In this document: piece by piece, positions 1-6,262 of the stretch
Layout: each line of letters begins with the position of its first letter
Numbering within the stretch: position 1 is the first letter of the stretch
Origin: an uncultured Oscillospiraceae bacterium
GTDB taxonomy: Bacteria; Bacillota; Clostridia; Oscillospirales; Ruminococcaceae
Direction of reading: 5' to 3'
Assembly: GCA_958403605.1 (NCBI GenBank)
Contig: CATXYA010000011.1
Span: forward strand, 1 to 12,788
Length of the DNA stretch: 12,788 nt
Notes under the pieces: model-generated
What the model saw: only the letters and a program-made list of their open reading frames with translations
Database searches by the model: none
What the model was told of the DNA's origin: nothing
Made by a program: the position numbers and the translations under genes

Positions 1-878
1 ACATAGCCCAGGTTGCCCGCGAAGTTCATCAGGGGCATCATCATGCCGGAGAGGCATTGGCTCTTCCAGGCCGCGTTATACAGCTGGCCGTTGAGCTGGT
101 CGAAATCGCGGATGCTGTCCTCCTGGCCGTTGAAGGCGGTGACGACCACATGGCCGCCGTACATTTCCTCCACGTGGCCGTTGACGTGGCCCAGGTAGTC
201 CTGCTGCTTTTTGAAGTAGGGCTGACTGTGCTTCACCACCACGCTGACGATGAGCACGCTGATGGGCAGGATGCACGGCGCCACCAGCGTCATCAGCGGG
301 CTGATGGACAGCATCATGCACAGCACGCCGACCATCATCGTCACGTTGCTGACGATGCTCGACAGGCTCTGGTTCAGCGTCTGCACCACGGTGTCCACGT
401 CGTTGGTGATGCGGCTGAGCACCTCACCGCTCTGCACGCGGTCAAAATCGGCCAGCGGCATGCGGTCGATCTTATGGCTCCAATCGCTGCGCATAGTGTA
501 GCTGATCTTGGTGGCCACCCCGGCCATCACCCAGCCCTGCACACCCGTCAAAAGGGCGCTGATGCCGTACAGGCACGCCAAAAACAGCAGGATCTGCGCG
601 ATGGCGGTGAAATCGATGCCGCCGGTGCCCGTGAGGATGGCGAGGACGCCCTCGAACAGCTTGGTGGTCGCCTGGCCCAAAATTTTGGGGCCGAAGATGG
701 AGAAAACGGTGGAAGCTGCGGCGCATACCAGCACCAGCACGATGGCCGGCAGGAATTTTTTCAGATACGACAGCAGCTTTTTCATGGTCCCTTTGAAGTC
801 CTTGGCCTTTTCGCCCGGCATCATGCCGCGTGCACCGCGGCCGCCGCCGGGGCGAGGCCCTGTCCCTGGTCCTGCCAT
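1..878 (-). CDS. ABC exporter half-transporter, canonical-partner candidate (3' part outside window)
   Basis: This is the N-terminal part, about 292 residues, of a fused membrane/ATPase exporter half; the frame stays open to the window edge, so the nucleotide-binding domain is not visible. A Gly/Pro/Arg-rich cytoplasmic tail (residues 1-20) leads into GEKAKDFKGT, then membrane helices near 43-63, 92-118, 170-192 and 195-215. The first intracellular-loop motif SGEVLSRITNDVDTV (150-164) and the stretch EEMYGGHVVVTAFN (237-250) are typical of the ABC exporter transmembrane domain. The ATG at 878 shares its A with the TAA stop of the upstream exporter gene (TAATG), and AGGAGG sits at 889-894, ten bases ahead. 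Two later ATGs at codons 19-20 are possible starts but have no ribosome site. The one-base overlap implies translational coupling and equal expression with the upstream half. Because that partner is degenerate, I infer this subunit carries the intact catalytic Glu, but that part lies outside the window. Confidence 0.93.
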   Translation of the reverse strand, partial: MAGPGTGPRPGGGRGARGMMPGEKAKDFKGTMKKLLSYLKKFLPAIVLVLVCAAASTVFSIFGPKILGQATTKLFEGVLAILTGTGGIDFTAIAQILLFLACLYGISALLTGVQGWVMAGVATKISYTMRSDWSHKIDRMPLADFDRVQSGEVLSRITNDVDTVVQTLNQSLSSIVSNVTMMVGVLCMMLSISPLMTLVAPCILPISVLIVSVVVKHSQPYFKKQQDYLGHVNGHVEEMYGGHVVVTAFNGQEDSIRDFDQLNGQLYNAAWKSQCLSGMMMPLMNFAGNLGY

Positions 879-3082
879 TATGCCAATTCCTCCTTTGAAA
901 GCTGGCTCTCCGCGATCTCGCGGTAAGTCCTGCAGTTTTTCAGCAGCTCTTCATGGGTGCCGATGCCCATCACACGCCCCTCGTCCAACACGACGATCTG
1001 GTCGGCGTGCATGATGGTGGAGACGCGCTGCGCCACGATCAGCACCGTGGAGTGCTCGGTATAGCCCTTCAAAGCCTGGCGCAGCTTGGCGTCCGTCTTG
1101 AAGTCCAGGGCGCTGAAGGTGTCGTCGAAGATATAGATGGGCGCCCGCTTCACCAACGCCCGCGCAATGGAGAGGCGCTGGCGCTGGCCGCCGGAGACGT
1201 TGGTGCCGCCCTGGCTGATGGGCGTGTCGTAGCCCTCGTCCAAATGGTCGATGAACTCGGTGGCCTGGGCGATGTCCGCCGCGGCCGCCAGCACATCGTC
1301 GCCTGCCTCCTCGTCGCCGTAGCGCAGGTTGGAGGCGATGGTGCCCGAGAACAGCATGCCCTTCTGCGGCACATAGCCGATGGCCTCCCGCAGGTCGTGC
1401 TGGGTGAGGTCCTTCACGTTCACGCCGTCCAGCGTCACGGTGCCCTCGGTGGCGTCATAAAAACGCGGGATGAGGTTGATCAGGGTGGATTTGCCCGAGC
1501 CCGTGGAACCGATGAAGGCCGTCGTCTTGCCCGGCTCGGCCTTGAAGGTGACGTGCTCCAGCACGCGCTCGCTGGCGCCGCCGTAGGCAAAGGAGACGTC
1601 CTTGAACTCCACCACGCCCTTGACGGGCTGGGCGTGCTTTTGGGGCTGCGCGGGGTCCTTGACGGATTCCTCGGTCCCCAGCACCTGGCTGATGCGCTCG
1701 GCGGAGACGGACGCGCGGGGCACCATGACGAACATCATGCTGATGAACAAAAAGCTCATGATGACGTGCATGGCGTACTGGATGAACGCCATCATGTCGC
1801 CCACCTGCATGGTGCTTTGGGCGATCTGGTGGCCGGCCACCCAGACGATGAGCAGGCTGACGCCGTTCATGACCAGGGTCATAATGGGCATCATGGTGGA
1901 CATGGCCCGGTTGACAAAGAGGGTGTTGCCCGTCAGGTCCTTATTGGCCCGGTCAAAGCGGTCCTGCATGAAGTTTTGGTTGGCGAAGGCGCGCACCACC
2001 ATCATGCCGGACAGCTCCTCGCGGGAGACCAGGTTCAGCCGGTCAATGAGATCCTGCATCTTCTTGAAACGGGGCAGGGCCACCGTGAAGAGGATGAAGA
2101 TGACCGCCAGCATGATCGCCAACGCCCCCAGCAGGATCCAGGACATGGAGGCACTGGTGGTGAGGCTCATCACCAGGCTGCCGATGCCCATGACGGGCGC
2201 GAAGATCAGCATGCGCAGGCCCATGGACAAAAAGCCCTGCACCTGCATGACGTCGTTGGTGCTGCGGGTGATGAGGCTGGCCGTGGAGAACTGGTCCAGC
2301 TCGGCATTGTTGAAGCCCGTCACCTTGGTGAACACCGCGTGCCGCAGGTCGCGGCCCACGCCCGCGCCCATGCGGGACAGGCAGAACCCGGCGCCGATGG
2401 CGCACCCTGTCAGCAGCAGCGCAAAGCCCAGCATCTTGAGGCCGGTCAACAAAATGTAGTTGGTCTGGATGGCGTCGGTGTCGGCGCCCAGCTGCACGTA
2501 AAAGCTTTTGGTGAACACCATGGCCGTCTGGTTCAAGATCATGGCGTCGGTGCCCGCGGCCATGTCGATCTTCTCCGCGATGGCCGCGGGCGGGATCTGC
2601 GCCAGCATGGGCAGGATCTCCTCCAGCTTGGAGAGGTCCAGGGTCTTGGATTCCGTGTCGCCCAGCGCGACCTCCTGGCCGCTCTGCTTCATCACGTCTT
2701 CCATCAGCTGCATCATGGCGTAAGAGGCCCGGGCGAACGCCAGGTCGGCGCCGGAAGCCCCGGCGTCCGCGGTCAGCACATAGTCCGCGTCCGTCAGGCC
2801 CGGATAGCGCTCCTTCACCGCGGCGTCGGCGGCGGAGACATAGGCGTTTTGCACCGCCTGCTTGTCGGCGTCGGACATGAACGTCTGCATCAGCTGCATG
2901 CTGCCCGCCGCAATGGCGTCCGGCGCGGCCTGGGTGATGCCGCCCTGTTGGATGCCCACGTTGACGATGTCGCTCATCAGGTTGGGCAGTTCCAGCTCCA
3001 GCATGGCCTGCCCGAACAGCAGCACCACCGCGCCCAGAAGCAGCGCCACATAGGGCTTTAAAAATCGCTTCAATTTCAGCAT
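878..3082 (-). CDS. ABC exporter half-transporter with degenerate catalytic site and large extracytoplasmic insert
   Basis: A 734-residue inner-membrane exporter half: transmembrane domain (1-460) followed by an ATPase domain (488-725). The Walker A GSTGSGKS (525-532), Q-loop VPQKG (Q573) and signature VSGGQ (629-633) are intact. The Walker B reads IYIFDD (649-654), so Asp654 replaces the catalytic Glu, and the H-loop reads IVAQR with Gln685 in place of His. This pair of changes is known from the degenerate half of heterodimeric exporters such as TM287 of TM287/288, so the partner is expected to be the gene starting at 878. TM1 (about 11-30) and TM2 (about 207-233) are separated by roughly 170 mostly hydrophilic, Ala/Asp-rich residues; typical halves have about 580 residues in all, so this is an extracytoplasmic insert. 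The start lies 6 bases after the marR stop; GGGAG at 3096-3100 is a distant ribosome site, so coupling to marR is likely. Substrate is unknown; a drug or peptide is plausible. Confidence 0.95.
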   Translation of the reverse strand: MLKLKRFLKPYVALLLGAVVLLFGQAMLELELPNLMSDIVNVGIQQGGITQAAPDAIAAGSMQLMQTFMSDADKQAVQNAYVSAADAAVKERYPGLTDADYVLTADAGASGADLAFARASYAMMQLMEDVMKQSGQEVALGDTESKTLDLSKLEEILPMLAQIPPAAIAEKIDMAAGTDAMILNQTAMVFTKSFYVQLGADTDAIQTNYILLTGLKMLGFALLLTGCAIGAGFCLSRMGAGVGRDLRHAVFTKVTGFNNAELDQFSTASLITRSTNDVMQVQGFLSMGLRMLIFAPVMGIGSLVMSLTTSASMSWILLGALAIMLAVIFILFTVALPRFKKMQDLIDRLNLVSREELSGMMVVRAFANQNFMQDRFDRANKDLTGNTLFVNRAMSTMMPIMTLVMNGVSLLIVWVAGHQIAQSTMQVGDMMAFIQYAMHVIMSFLFISMMFVMVPRASVSAERISQVLGTEESVKDPAQPQKHAQPVKGVVEFKDVSFAYGGASERVLEHVTFKAEPGKTTAFIGSTGSGKSTLINLIPRFYDATEGTVTLDGVNVKDLTQHDLREAIGYVPQKGMLFSGTIASNLRYGDEEAGDDVLAAAADIAQATEFIDHLDEGYDTPISQGGTNVSGGQRQRLSIARALVKRAPIYIFDDTFSALDFKTDAKLRQALKGYTEHSTVLIVAQRVSTIMHADQIVVLDEGRVMGIGTHEELLKNCRTYREIAESQLSKEELA

Positions 3083-3088
3083 TGCTTG

Positions 3089-3574
3089 TCAAACACTCCC
3101 ATCATTTTTCGTTCCGAGAAGTTCCAGTTGGTTCGCCACTTGGTCCAGCAGCCGCAGCAGGGTCTCAAATTCGTCGTCCTGCAGGGTGGAAAAGGCTTGC
3201 TCCATCTGCCCCCGCAGCACCAGCCAGCTCTCGTGTAAAAACCGTGTGCCCTCTTCGCTGAGGCGCACGGCGGAGACCCGCCGGTCGTGCTGGTCAGCCA
3301 CGCGCTCCACCAGGCCCATTTCCACCAGGCCCGTGACGCGCTGGCTCATGGCGGGCAGGCTTTGGTTCATGGTACGGGCCAGGGTGCCCACCGTCACCGG
3401 CACCGGGGTCTTCGGCACCGGGGCGTGCATAGGCCGTCCGCCGCGCTGCAGTACCATCAGCGTGGCAAACTGGCCCTTGCTGAGGCCCGCGCAGGGGGTG
3501 ATGTTCTGCCAGGCGCGCTGCATGCGCATCATGGCGACAAACAGCTGGCCGCTGCGGTCCGCTTTTGTTTCCAC
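3089..3574 (-). CDS. MarR-family winged-helix transcriptional regulator
   Basis: A 161-residue regulator, first gene of the exporter operon. An N-terminal dimerisation helix (1-25) precedes the winged-helix domain: LSKGQFATLMVLQ (31-43), the recognition-helix region SLPAMSQRVTGLVEMGLVER (72-91), and the wing ADQHDRRVSAVRLSEEG (93-109) with the family's D-x-R/D-R-R-type motif, then long C-terminal dimerisation helices. A proline-rich insert (GGRPMHAPVPKTPVPV, 45-60) between the first helices and the recognition unit is longer than in most MarR proteins. The start is GTG at 3574, chosen because AGGAGG (3582-3587) lies 7 bases upstream and the protein begins correctly there. Six bases separate its stop from the exporter start. 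A palindrome overlapping its transcription start suggests it represses its own operon and is released by a ligand, probably an exporter substrate; that last step is inference from the family. Confidence 0.95.
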   Translation of the reverse strand: METKADRSGQLFVAMMRMQRAWQNITPCAGLSKGQFATLMVLQRGGRPMHAPVPKTPVPVTVGTLARTMNQSLPAMSQRVTGLVEMGLVERVADQHDRRVSAVRLSEEGTRFLHESWLVLRGQMEQAFSTLQDDEFETLLRLLDQVANQLELLGTKNDGSV

Positions 3575-3581
3575 AGGCGCT

Positions 3582-3587
3582 CCTCCT
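3582..3587 (-). promoter_or_regulatory. Ribosome binding site of the MarR gene
   Basis: Perfect AGGAGG on the minus strand, 7 bases before the GTG at 3574. It decides the GTG start, since no ATG lies nearby in frame. Confidence 0.85.
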
Positions 3588-3596
3588 CTCTGATAA

Positions 3597-3611
3597 GTTA
3601 ATCAAGCTAAA
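3597..3611. promoter_or_regulatory. Possible second, degenerate MarR operator
   Basis: GTTAATCAAGCTAAA matches the perfect palindrome at 3614-3628 at 10 of 15 positions, with an intact GTTAA half-site. It starts 17 bp from the first site, between the predicted transcription start and the ribosome site. Tandem sites are common for MarR repressors, but the match is weak enough to be chance in this AT-rich stretch. Confidence 0.35.
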
Positions 3612-3613
3612 TT

Positions 3614-3628
3614 GTTAAGCTGCTTAAC
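3614..3628. promoter_or_regulatory. Putative MarR operator (perfect 15-bp palindrome)
   Basis: GTTAAGC-T-GCTTAAC is a perfect inverted repeat with 7-base arms about a single central base. It begins one base after the -10 box of the marR promoter and covers the predicted transcription start (about 3623). Size, symmetry and place are as expected for an autoregulatory MarR site, where binding would block RNA polymerase. Assignment to this MarR protein is inferred from adjacency. Confidence 0.75.
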
Positions 3629-3629
3629 T

Positions 3630-3658
3630 ATTCTAGAACGAAAGTACTTTGCTGTCAA
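3630..3658 (-). promoter_or_regulatory. Sigma-A promoter of the marR-ABC exporter operon
   Basis: On the minus strand, TTGACA (3653-3658, perfect -35) is followed by a 17-base spacer and TAGAAT (3630-3635, five of six to consensus). Transcription is expected to start near 3623, inside the palindrome. The spacer also contains a 10-bp palindrome AAAGTACTTT (3641-3650). A promoter this close to consensus would be strong, so repression is the likely control. Confidence 0.85.
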
Positions 3659-3803
3659 GATGGAAGCGCCGCATTTCATAAAAAGTTCAAAATTGCGCAG
3701 AGGACAGGGCTTGCTGCTTTCGCGGCATCGCGCGGGCGGATCTTCTTTCTTTTCGCCGGTAGGGGATCGAGGTACGGTCAAGAGGCGGCCGCTGGCGGGG
3801 AGC
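3659..3803. other. Intergenic stretch with no supported gene
   Basis: About 145 bases between the marR promoter and the terminator of the 28-codon ORF. ORFs crossing it run through the terminator or the promoter and have no ribosome site. I see no tRNA, repeat or convincing RNA structure. It is GC-rich near 3715-3803 and more balanced near the promoter. Confidence 0.6.
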
Positions 3804-3837
3804 AAAAAAGCGCCCGGCTTACAGCCGGGCGCTTTTT
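3804..3837 (-). terminator. Rho-independent terminator after the 28-codon ORF (possibly bidirectional)
   Basis: A perfect 10-bp GC-rich stem (GCGCCCGGCT / AGCCGGGCGC, arms 3810-3819 and 3823-3832) closes a 3-base loop and is flanked by six A on one side and five T on the other, giving U-tracts in both directions. On the minus strand it begins 17 bases after the stop of the small ORF. It isolates that ORF from the marR promoter unless it is regulated. Confidence 0.92.
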
Positions 3838-3854
3838 CTGGCAATGTGCGTTTC

Positions 3855-3941
3855 TCAGAAGCGCTCGTTGACGGTGAAGTACGCGTCGATGGCGTCCTTG
3901 CTCACTTCTTTGCCAAACATGAATTTGAAAAAGTTGTTCAT
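3855..3941 (-). CDS. 28-residue microprotein or leader peptide, unrecognised
   Basis: An ATG ORF of 28 codons ending in TGA, beginning MNNFFKFMFGKE and ending YFTVNERF. The evidence that it is translated comes from context: AGGAGG at 3950-3955 sits 8 bases before the ATG, a promoter with perfect TATAAT lies about 100 bases upstream, and a strong terminator follows the stop after 17 bases, so it is the only ORF on its transcript. The peptide is aromatic-rich (six Phe, one Tyr); residues 1-9 are hydrophobic with one Lys, and 12-28 could form an amphipathic helix. Lys/Arg and Asp/Glu balance at four each, and there is no Cys. It is too short for a membrane-spanning toxin of the usual type I pattern, and no antisense promoter is evident. 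It could be a small regulator or a leader peptide that controls read-through into the exporter operon. I do not recognise a family. Confidence 0.78.
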   Translation of the reverse strand: MNNFFKFMFGKEVSKDAIDAYFTVNERF

Positions 3942-3949
3942 AAAAAAGA

Positions 3950-3955
3950 CCTCCT
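3950..3955 (-). promoter_or_regulatory. Ribosome binding site of the 28-codon ORF
   Basis: Perfect AGGAGG, 8 bases (mostly T) before the ATG at 3941. It is as strong as any ribosome site in the window and better than those of most V-ATPase genes, which argues the peptide is made in quantity. Confidence 0.88.
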
Positions 3956-4004
3956 AAATAAAATGAATGTGTCAGCCGCCCGAATGGTGACGGCCGCTTT
4001 CCCT

Positions 4005-4030
4005 TGTAAGGACCTACTCTTGTCCTTACA
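4005..4030 (-). promoter_or_regulatory. 9-bp hairpin at the predicted 5' end of the small-ORF transcript
   Basis: TGTAAGGAC and GTCCTTACA (arms 4022-4030 and 4005-4013) form a perfect 9-bp stem with an 8-base loop. Counting from the -10 box, transcription should start at about 4029-4031, so the RNA would begin with this stem. Two readings fit: a 5'-terminal stem-loop that protects the RNA, or a DNA operator over the start site. Confidence 0.65.
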
Positions 4031-4036
4031 TGTTCT

Positions 4037-4064
4037 ATTATATTCATTTTTTGCACAAATGCAA
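4037..4064 (-). promoter_or_regulatory. Sigma-A promoter of the 28-codon ORF
   Basis: On the minus strand, TTGCAT (4059-4064) is followed by a 16-base spacer and a perfect TATAAT (4037-4042). The next gene upstream ends at a terminator at 4174-4211, so this promoter is the ORF's only obvious source of transcription. The spacer holds one copy of TTGTGCAA (4051-4058). Confidence 0.82.
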
Positions 4065-4082
4065 GCGGTATTCTTTATGAAC

Positions 4083-4115
4083 ATTGCACAACTACTTAAC
4101 GAGCTTTTGTGCAAT
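4083..4115. repeat. Inverted repeat upstream of the small-ORF promoter (candidate regulator site)
   Basis: ATTGCACAA (4083-4091) and TTGTGCAAT (4107-4115) are perfect 9-bp inverted arms around 15 bases. The 8-base core recurs at 4051-4058 in the promoter spacer in the orientation of the 4083 copy, 33 bp away, close to three helical turns. Placement at about -53 to -85 suits an activator or a looping repressor. No regulator for it is visible in the window. Confidence 0.55.
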
Positions 4116-4173
4116 ATGGATATATATGAACGATATATTAATGCAAAATGACGAAAATAAGGCGGAATTGTGA

Positions 4174-4211
4174 GGAAAAAGAGAAGAGCGCCCCTTTTCA
4201 AAAGGGCGCTC
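4174..4211 (-). terminator. Rho-independent terminator of the V-ATPase operon
   Basis: GAGCGCCCCTTTT (4186-4198) and AAAAGGGCGCTC (4200-4211) pair to a long stem with one bulged C, followed on the minus strand by a T-rich tail (TTCTCTTTTTCC, 4185-4174). It starts 6 bases after the stop of subunit D, marking the end of the operon. Confidence 0.9.
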
Positions 4212-4217
4212 TCCACG

Positions 4218-4844
4218 CTATTCCGCCGCCGGCTGGGCAGCTTTCTGCCGTTTGATGACCTTGAGGCGGGTGAATTCCTCACGCTCGTGCTCCTCCAGCG
4301 TGGAGGAGATGAAGCGGATATTTTCTTCCAGCCGGGGAATGACCACATTTTCCAGCATATTGGCCCGGCGCTGGGTCTTTTTGATGCCCGTCGCCAGGCG
4401 GTAGACGCTGTTTTCGATGCCGCCCAGGTCGGCGCACAGGCGCTTGACCCGGTCGAAGCACAGGTAGGCGTAATCCAGCTGGCCGTTGGTGCCCGCAAAC
4501 CCGTAATAGGGGTAAGGGGCCGGGGAATCCAGATGGCCCTGGGGCAGGTCCACGCCCATGATGCTGTGGCTGGTGACGGAGAAGCCGTCTTCCACGGCGG
4601 TGACGCTCTCCAGCGAAAAATCGATGCCCAGGGTGATGTTGGCGCTTTCCAGCGCCTTGTAGGCCTTGGTGAAGGTGTCGCCGATCTCCCGCTGCATGGC
4701 GCCCGCCGCGTCGATAAGCTTCATCATCTCCCGCATCAGCACGTTGCGCTTGCGGTCCAGCAGGTCGAAGCCCAGCTTGGCGAGAGTCAGATTTTTCTTG
4801 CAGGCGATCAGGTTGCCCTTGGTCGGGAAAATTTGCTCAGCCAC
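4218..4844 (-). CDS. ntpD: V-type ATPase subunit D (central rotor shaft)
   Basis: A 208-residue coiled-coil protein forming the central shaft that turns inside the A3B3 head, the V-type counterpart of F-type gamma. The family signature is clear at the N-terminus: PTKGNLIACKKNLTLAKLGF (7-26), then LLDRKRNVLMREMM (28-41). A second long helix near the C-terminus (about 150-200) ends EEFTRLKVIKRQKAA, as usual for the family. Length is normal. The start is GTG at 4844, with GGGGGAG-type ribosome sequence at 4851-4858; the first in-frame ATG would remove the conserved PTK motif. It follows subunit B after 23 bases and is the last gene before the operon terminator, the A-B-D order conserved in bacteria and archaea. 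Confidence 0.97.
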   Translation of the reverse strand: MAEQIFPTKGNLIACKKNLTLAKLGFDLLDRKRNVLMREMMKLIDAAGAMQREIGDTFTKAYKALESANITLGIDFSLESVTAVEDGFSVTSHSIMGVDLPQGHLDSPAPYPYYGFAGTNGQLDYAYLCFDRVKRLCADLGGIENSVYRLATGIKKTQRRANMLENVVIPRLEENIRFISSTLEEHEREEFTRLKVIKRQKAAQPAAE

Positions 4845-4867
4845 AAGGGCTCCCCCCTTTCAAAAAC

Positions 4868-6256
4868 TCAGTGTTTGCCATAGTGCTGGGCCAGCACGTC
4901 CTCGTCGATGCGGTCCAGCTCCTCCCGCGGCAGGATGGACAGCAGCCGCCAGCCCAGATCCAGGCTTTCGTCGATGGTGCGGTCCTCATCCTGGCCTTGG
5001 TTCAGGAATTCGTGCTCGAAGTGGTCGCCGAAATCCAGGTAGCGCTTGTCGGTGGACGAAAGCTCTTCCTCGCCGATGACGCTGGCCAGGCCGCGGGCGT
5101 CGGACACCTTGGCGTAGCTGGCGAACAGCTGGTTGGAGACGTCCGCGTGATCCTCGCGGGTATAGCCCTTGCCGATGCCGTCCTTCATCAGACGGGACAG
5201 GCTGGGCAGCACGCTGATGGGCGGGTAGACGCCCTGCTGGTCCAGGTAGCGGTCCAGCACGATCTGCCCCTCGGTGATGTAACCCGTCAGGTCGGGGATG
5301 GGGTGGGTGATGTCGTCGTTGGGCATCGTGAGGATGGGGATCTGCGTCACGCTGCCCGCGCGGCCCTGGATGACGCCCGCGCGCTCGTAGAGGCTGGCCA
5401 GGTCCGAATACAAATAGCCGGGATAGCCCTTGCGGCCCGGGATCTCGCCCTTGGAGGAGGAGAACTCGCGCAGGGCCTCGGCGTAGCTGGTCATATCCGT
5501 CATGACCACCAGCACGTGCATGCCCTGCTCAAACGCCAGATACTCGGCGGCGGTCAGCGCGCAGCGCGGCGTCAGGATGCGCTCGATGATGGGGTCGCTG
5601 GACAGGTTGAGGAACATGGTGACGCGGGCCAGCGCGCCCGATTCTTCGAAGCTACGGCGGAAGTATTCCGCCACGTCCTTGGTGACGCCCATGGCGCAGA
5701 ACACCACGCCGAATTTTTCGTGCTCGGTGCCCTGGCCGCTCAGCTTGGCCTGGCGCACGATCTGCGCCGCCAGCTTGTTGTGGCTCATGCCGCTGCCCGA
5801 GAAGATGGGCAGCTTTTGGCCGCGGATGAGGGTGATGAGGGAATCGATGGACGAGATGCCCGTGCGGATGTAGTTGCGCGGGTACTGGCGGCTCACCGGA
5901 TTGATGGCGCTGCCGTTGATGTCGTCGAAGCGGCTGGCGTACACGGGGCCCAGCCCGTCGATGGGCTCGCCCGCGCCGCTGAAAATGCGGCCCACGATCT
6001 CGGGGGCCAGGGCCAGGCGCATGGGTTCGCCCATGAAGCGGCTCTCGGTGCCTGTCAGCTCCATGCCGCTGGTGCCGGCAAACACCTGCACCACGGCGCG
6101 CTTGCCCTCCAGGGCCACGATGCGCCCGGTGCGCACGCCGTCCTTGGTGCGGATCTGCACCAGCTCCTCGTAGCCGGCGCCCTCCACGCCGTCAATGGCC
6201 ACCAGCGGGCCGTTGATGTCCGCGAGGCCCAGATATTCCATTGCCCAATTCGCCAT
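4868..6256 (-). CDS. ntpB: V-type ATPase subunit B (non-catalytic head subunit)
   Basis: A 462-residue cytoplasmic subunit alternating with A in the A3B3 hexamer. Visible family features are the N-terminal barrel (1-75), [17 protein letters not shown] (122-138), [15 protein letters not shown] (152-166), where the normal P-loop Lys-Thr motif is replaced as expected for this non-catalytic subunit, and [12 protein letters not shown] (351-362) holding the arginine (R355) that reaches into the neighbouring catalytic site. Length is normal for bacterial B subunits. The ATG lies 6 bases after the stop of A, and the AGGAAG ribosome sequence is within the last codons of A, implying coupled translation and matching the 3:3 stoichiometry. 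Confidence 0.98.
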   Translation of the reverse strand: MANWAMEYLGLADINGPLVAIDGVEGAGYEELVQIRTKDGVRTGRIVALEGKRAVVQVFAGTSGMELTGTESRFMGEPMRLALAPEIVGRIFSGAGEPIDGLGPVYASRFDDINGSAINPVSRQYPRNYIRTGISSIDSLITLIRGQKLPIFSGSGMSHNKLAAQIVRQAKLSGQGTEHEKFGVVFCAMGVTKDVAEYFRRSFEESGALARVTMFLNLSSDPIIERILTPRCALTAAEYLAFEQGMHVLVVMTDMTSYAEALREFSSSKGEIPGRKGYPGYLYSDLASLYERAGVIQGRAGSVTQIPILTMPNDDITHPIPDLTGYITEGQIVLDRYLDQQGVYPPISVLPSLSRLMKDGIGKGYTREDHADVSNQLFASYAKVSDARGLASVIGEEELSSTDKRYLDFGDHFEHEFLNQGQDEDRTIDESLDLGWRLLSILPREELDRIDEDVLAQHYGKH

Positions 6257-6262
6257 GGGGGC

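Noticed and set aside
953..3061. Plus-strand ORF of 702 codons opposite the ABC exporter
   Set aside because: Antisense to a clear ATPase with all motifs; low-information His/Gly/Val-rich translation, no ribosome site.
2043..3092. Minus-strand ORF of 349 codons overlapping the ABC exporter in another frame
   Set aside because: Arg/Gly/His-rich shifted-frame translation inside a gene with full domain support.
3602..3844. Minus-strand ORF of 80 codons between the small ORF and marR
   Set aside because: It starts at a TTG inside the terminator flank, reads through the terminator stem and through the marR promoter and operator, and has no ribosome site.
3855..3941. Type I toxin interpretation of the 28-residue peptide
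   Set aside because: The peptide has charges spread through it and no continuous membrane-spanning segment, and I see no convincing antisense promoter, so a toxin-antitoxin reading is not supported.
4119..4139. GATATAT direct repeat and a TATATT that could be a plus-strand -10 box
   Set aside because: No -35 at suitable spacing and no plus-strand gene downstream; probably just an AT-rich upstream region.
3612..4151. Plus-strand ORF of 179 codons across the intergenic region
   Set aside because: It passes through two promoters and a terminator, its translation changes character along its length, and no plus-strand promoter or ribosome site supports it.
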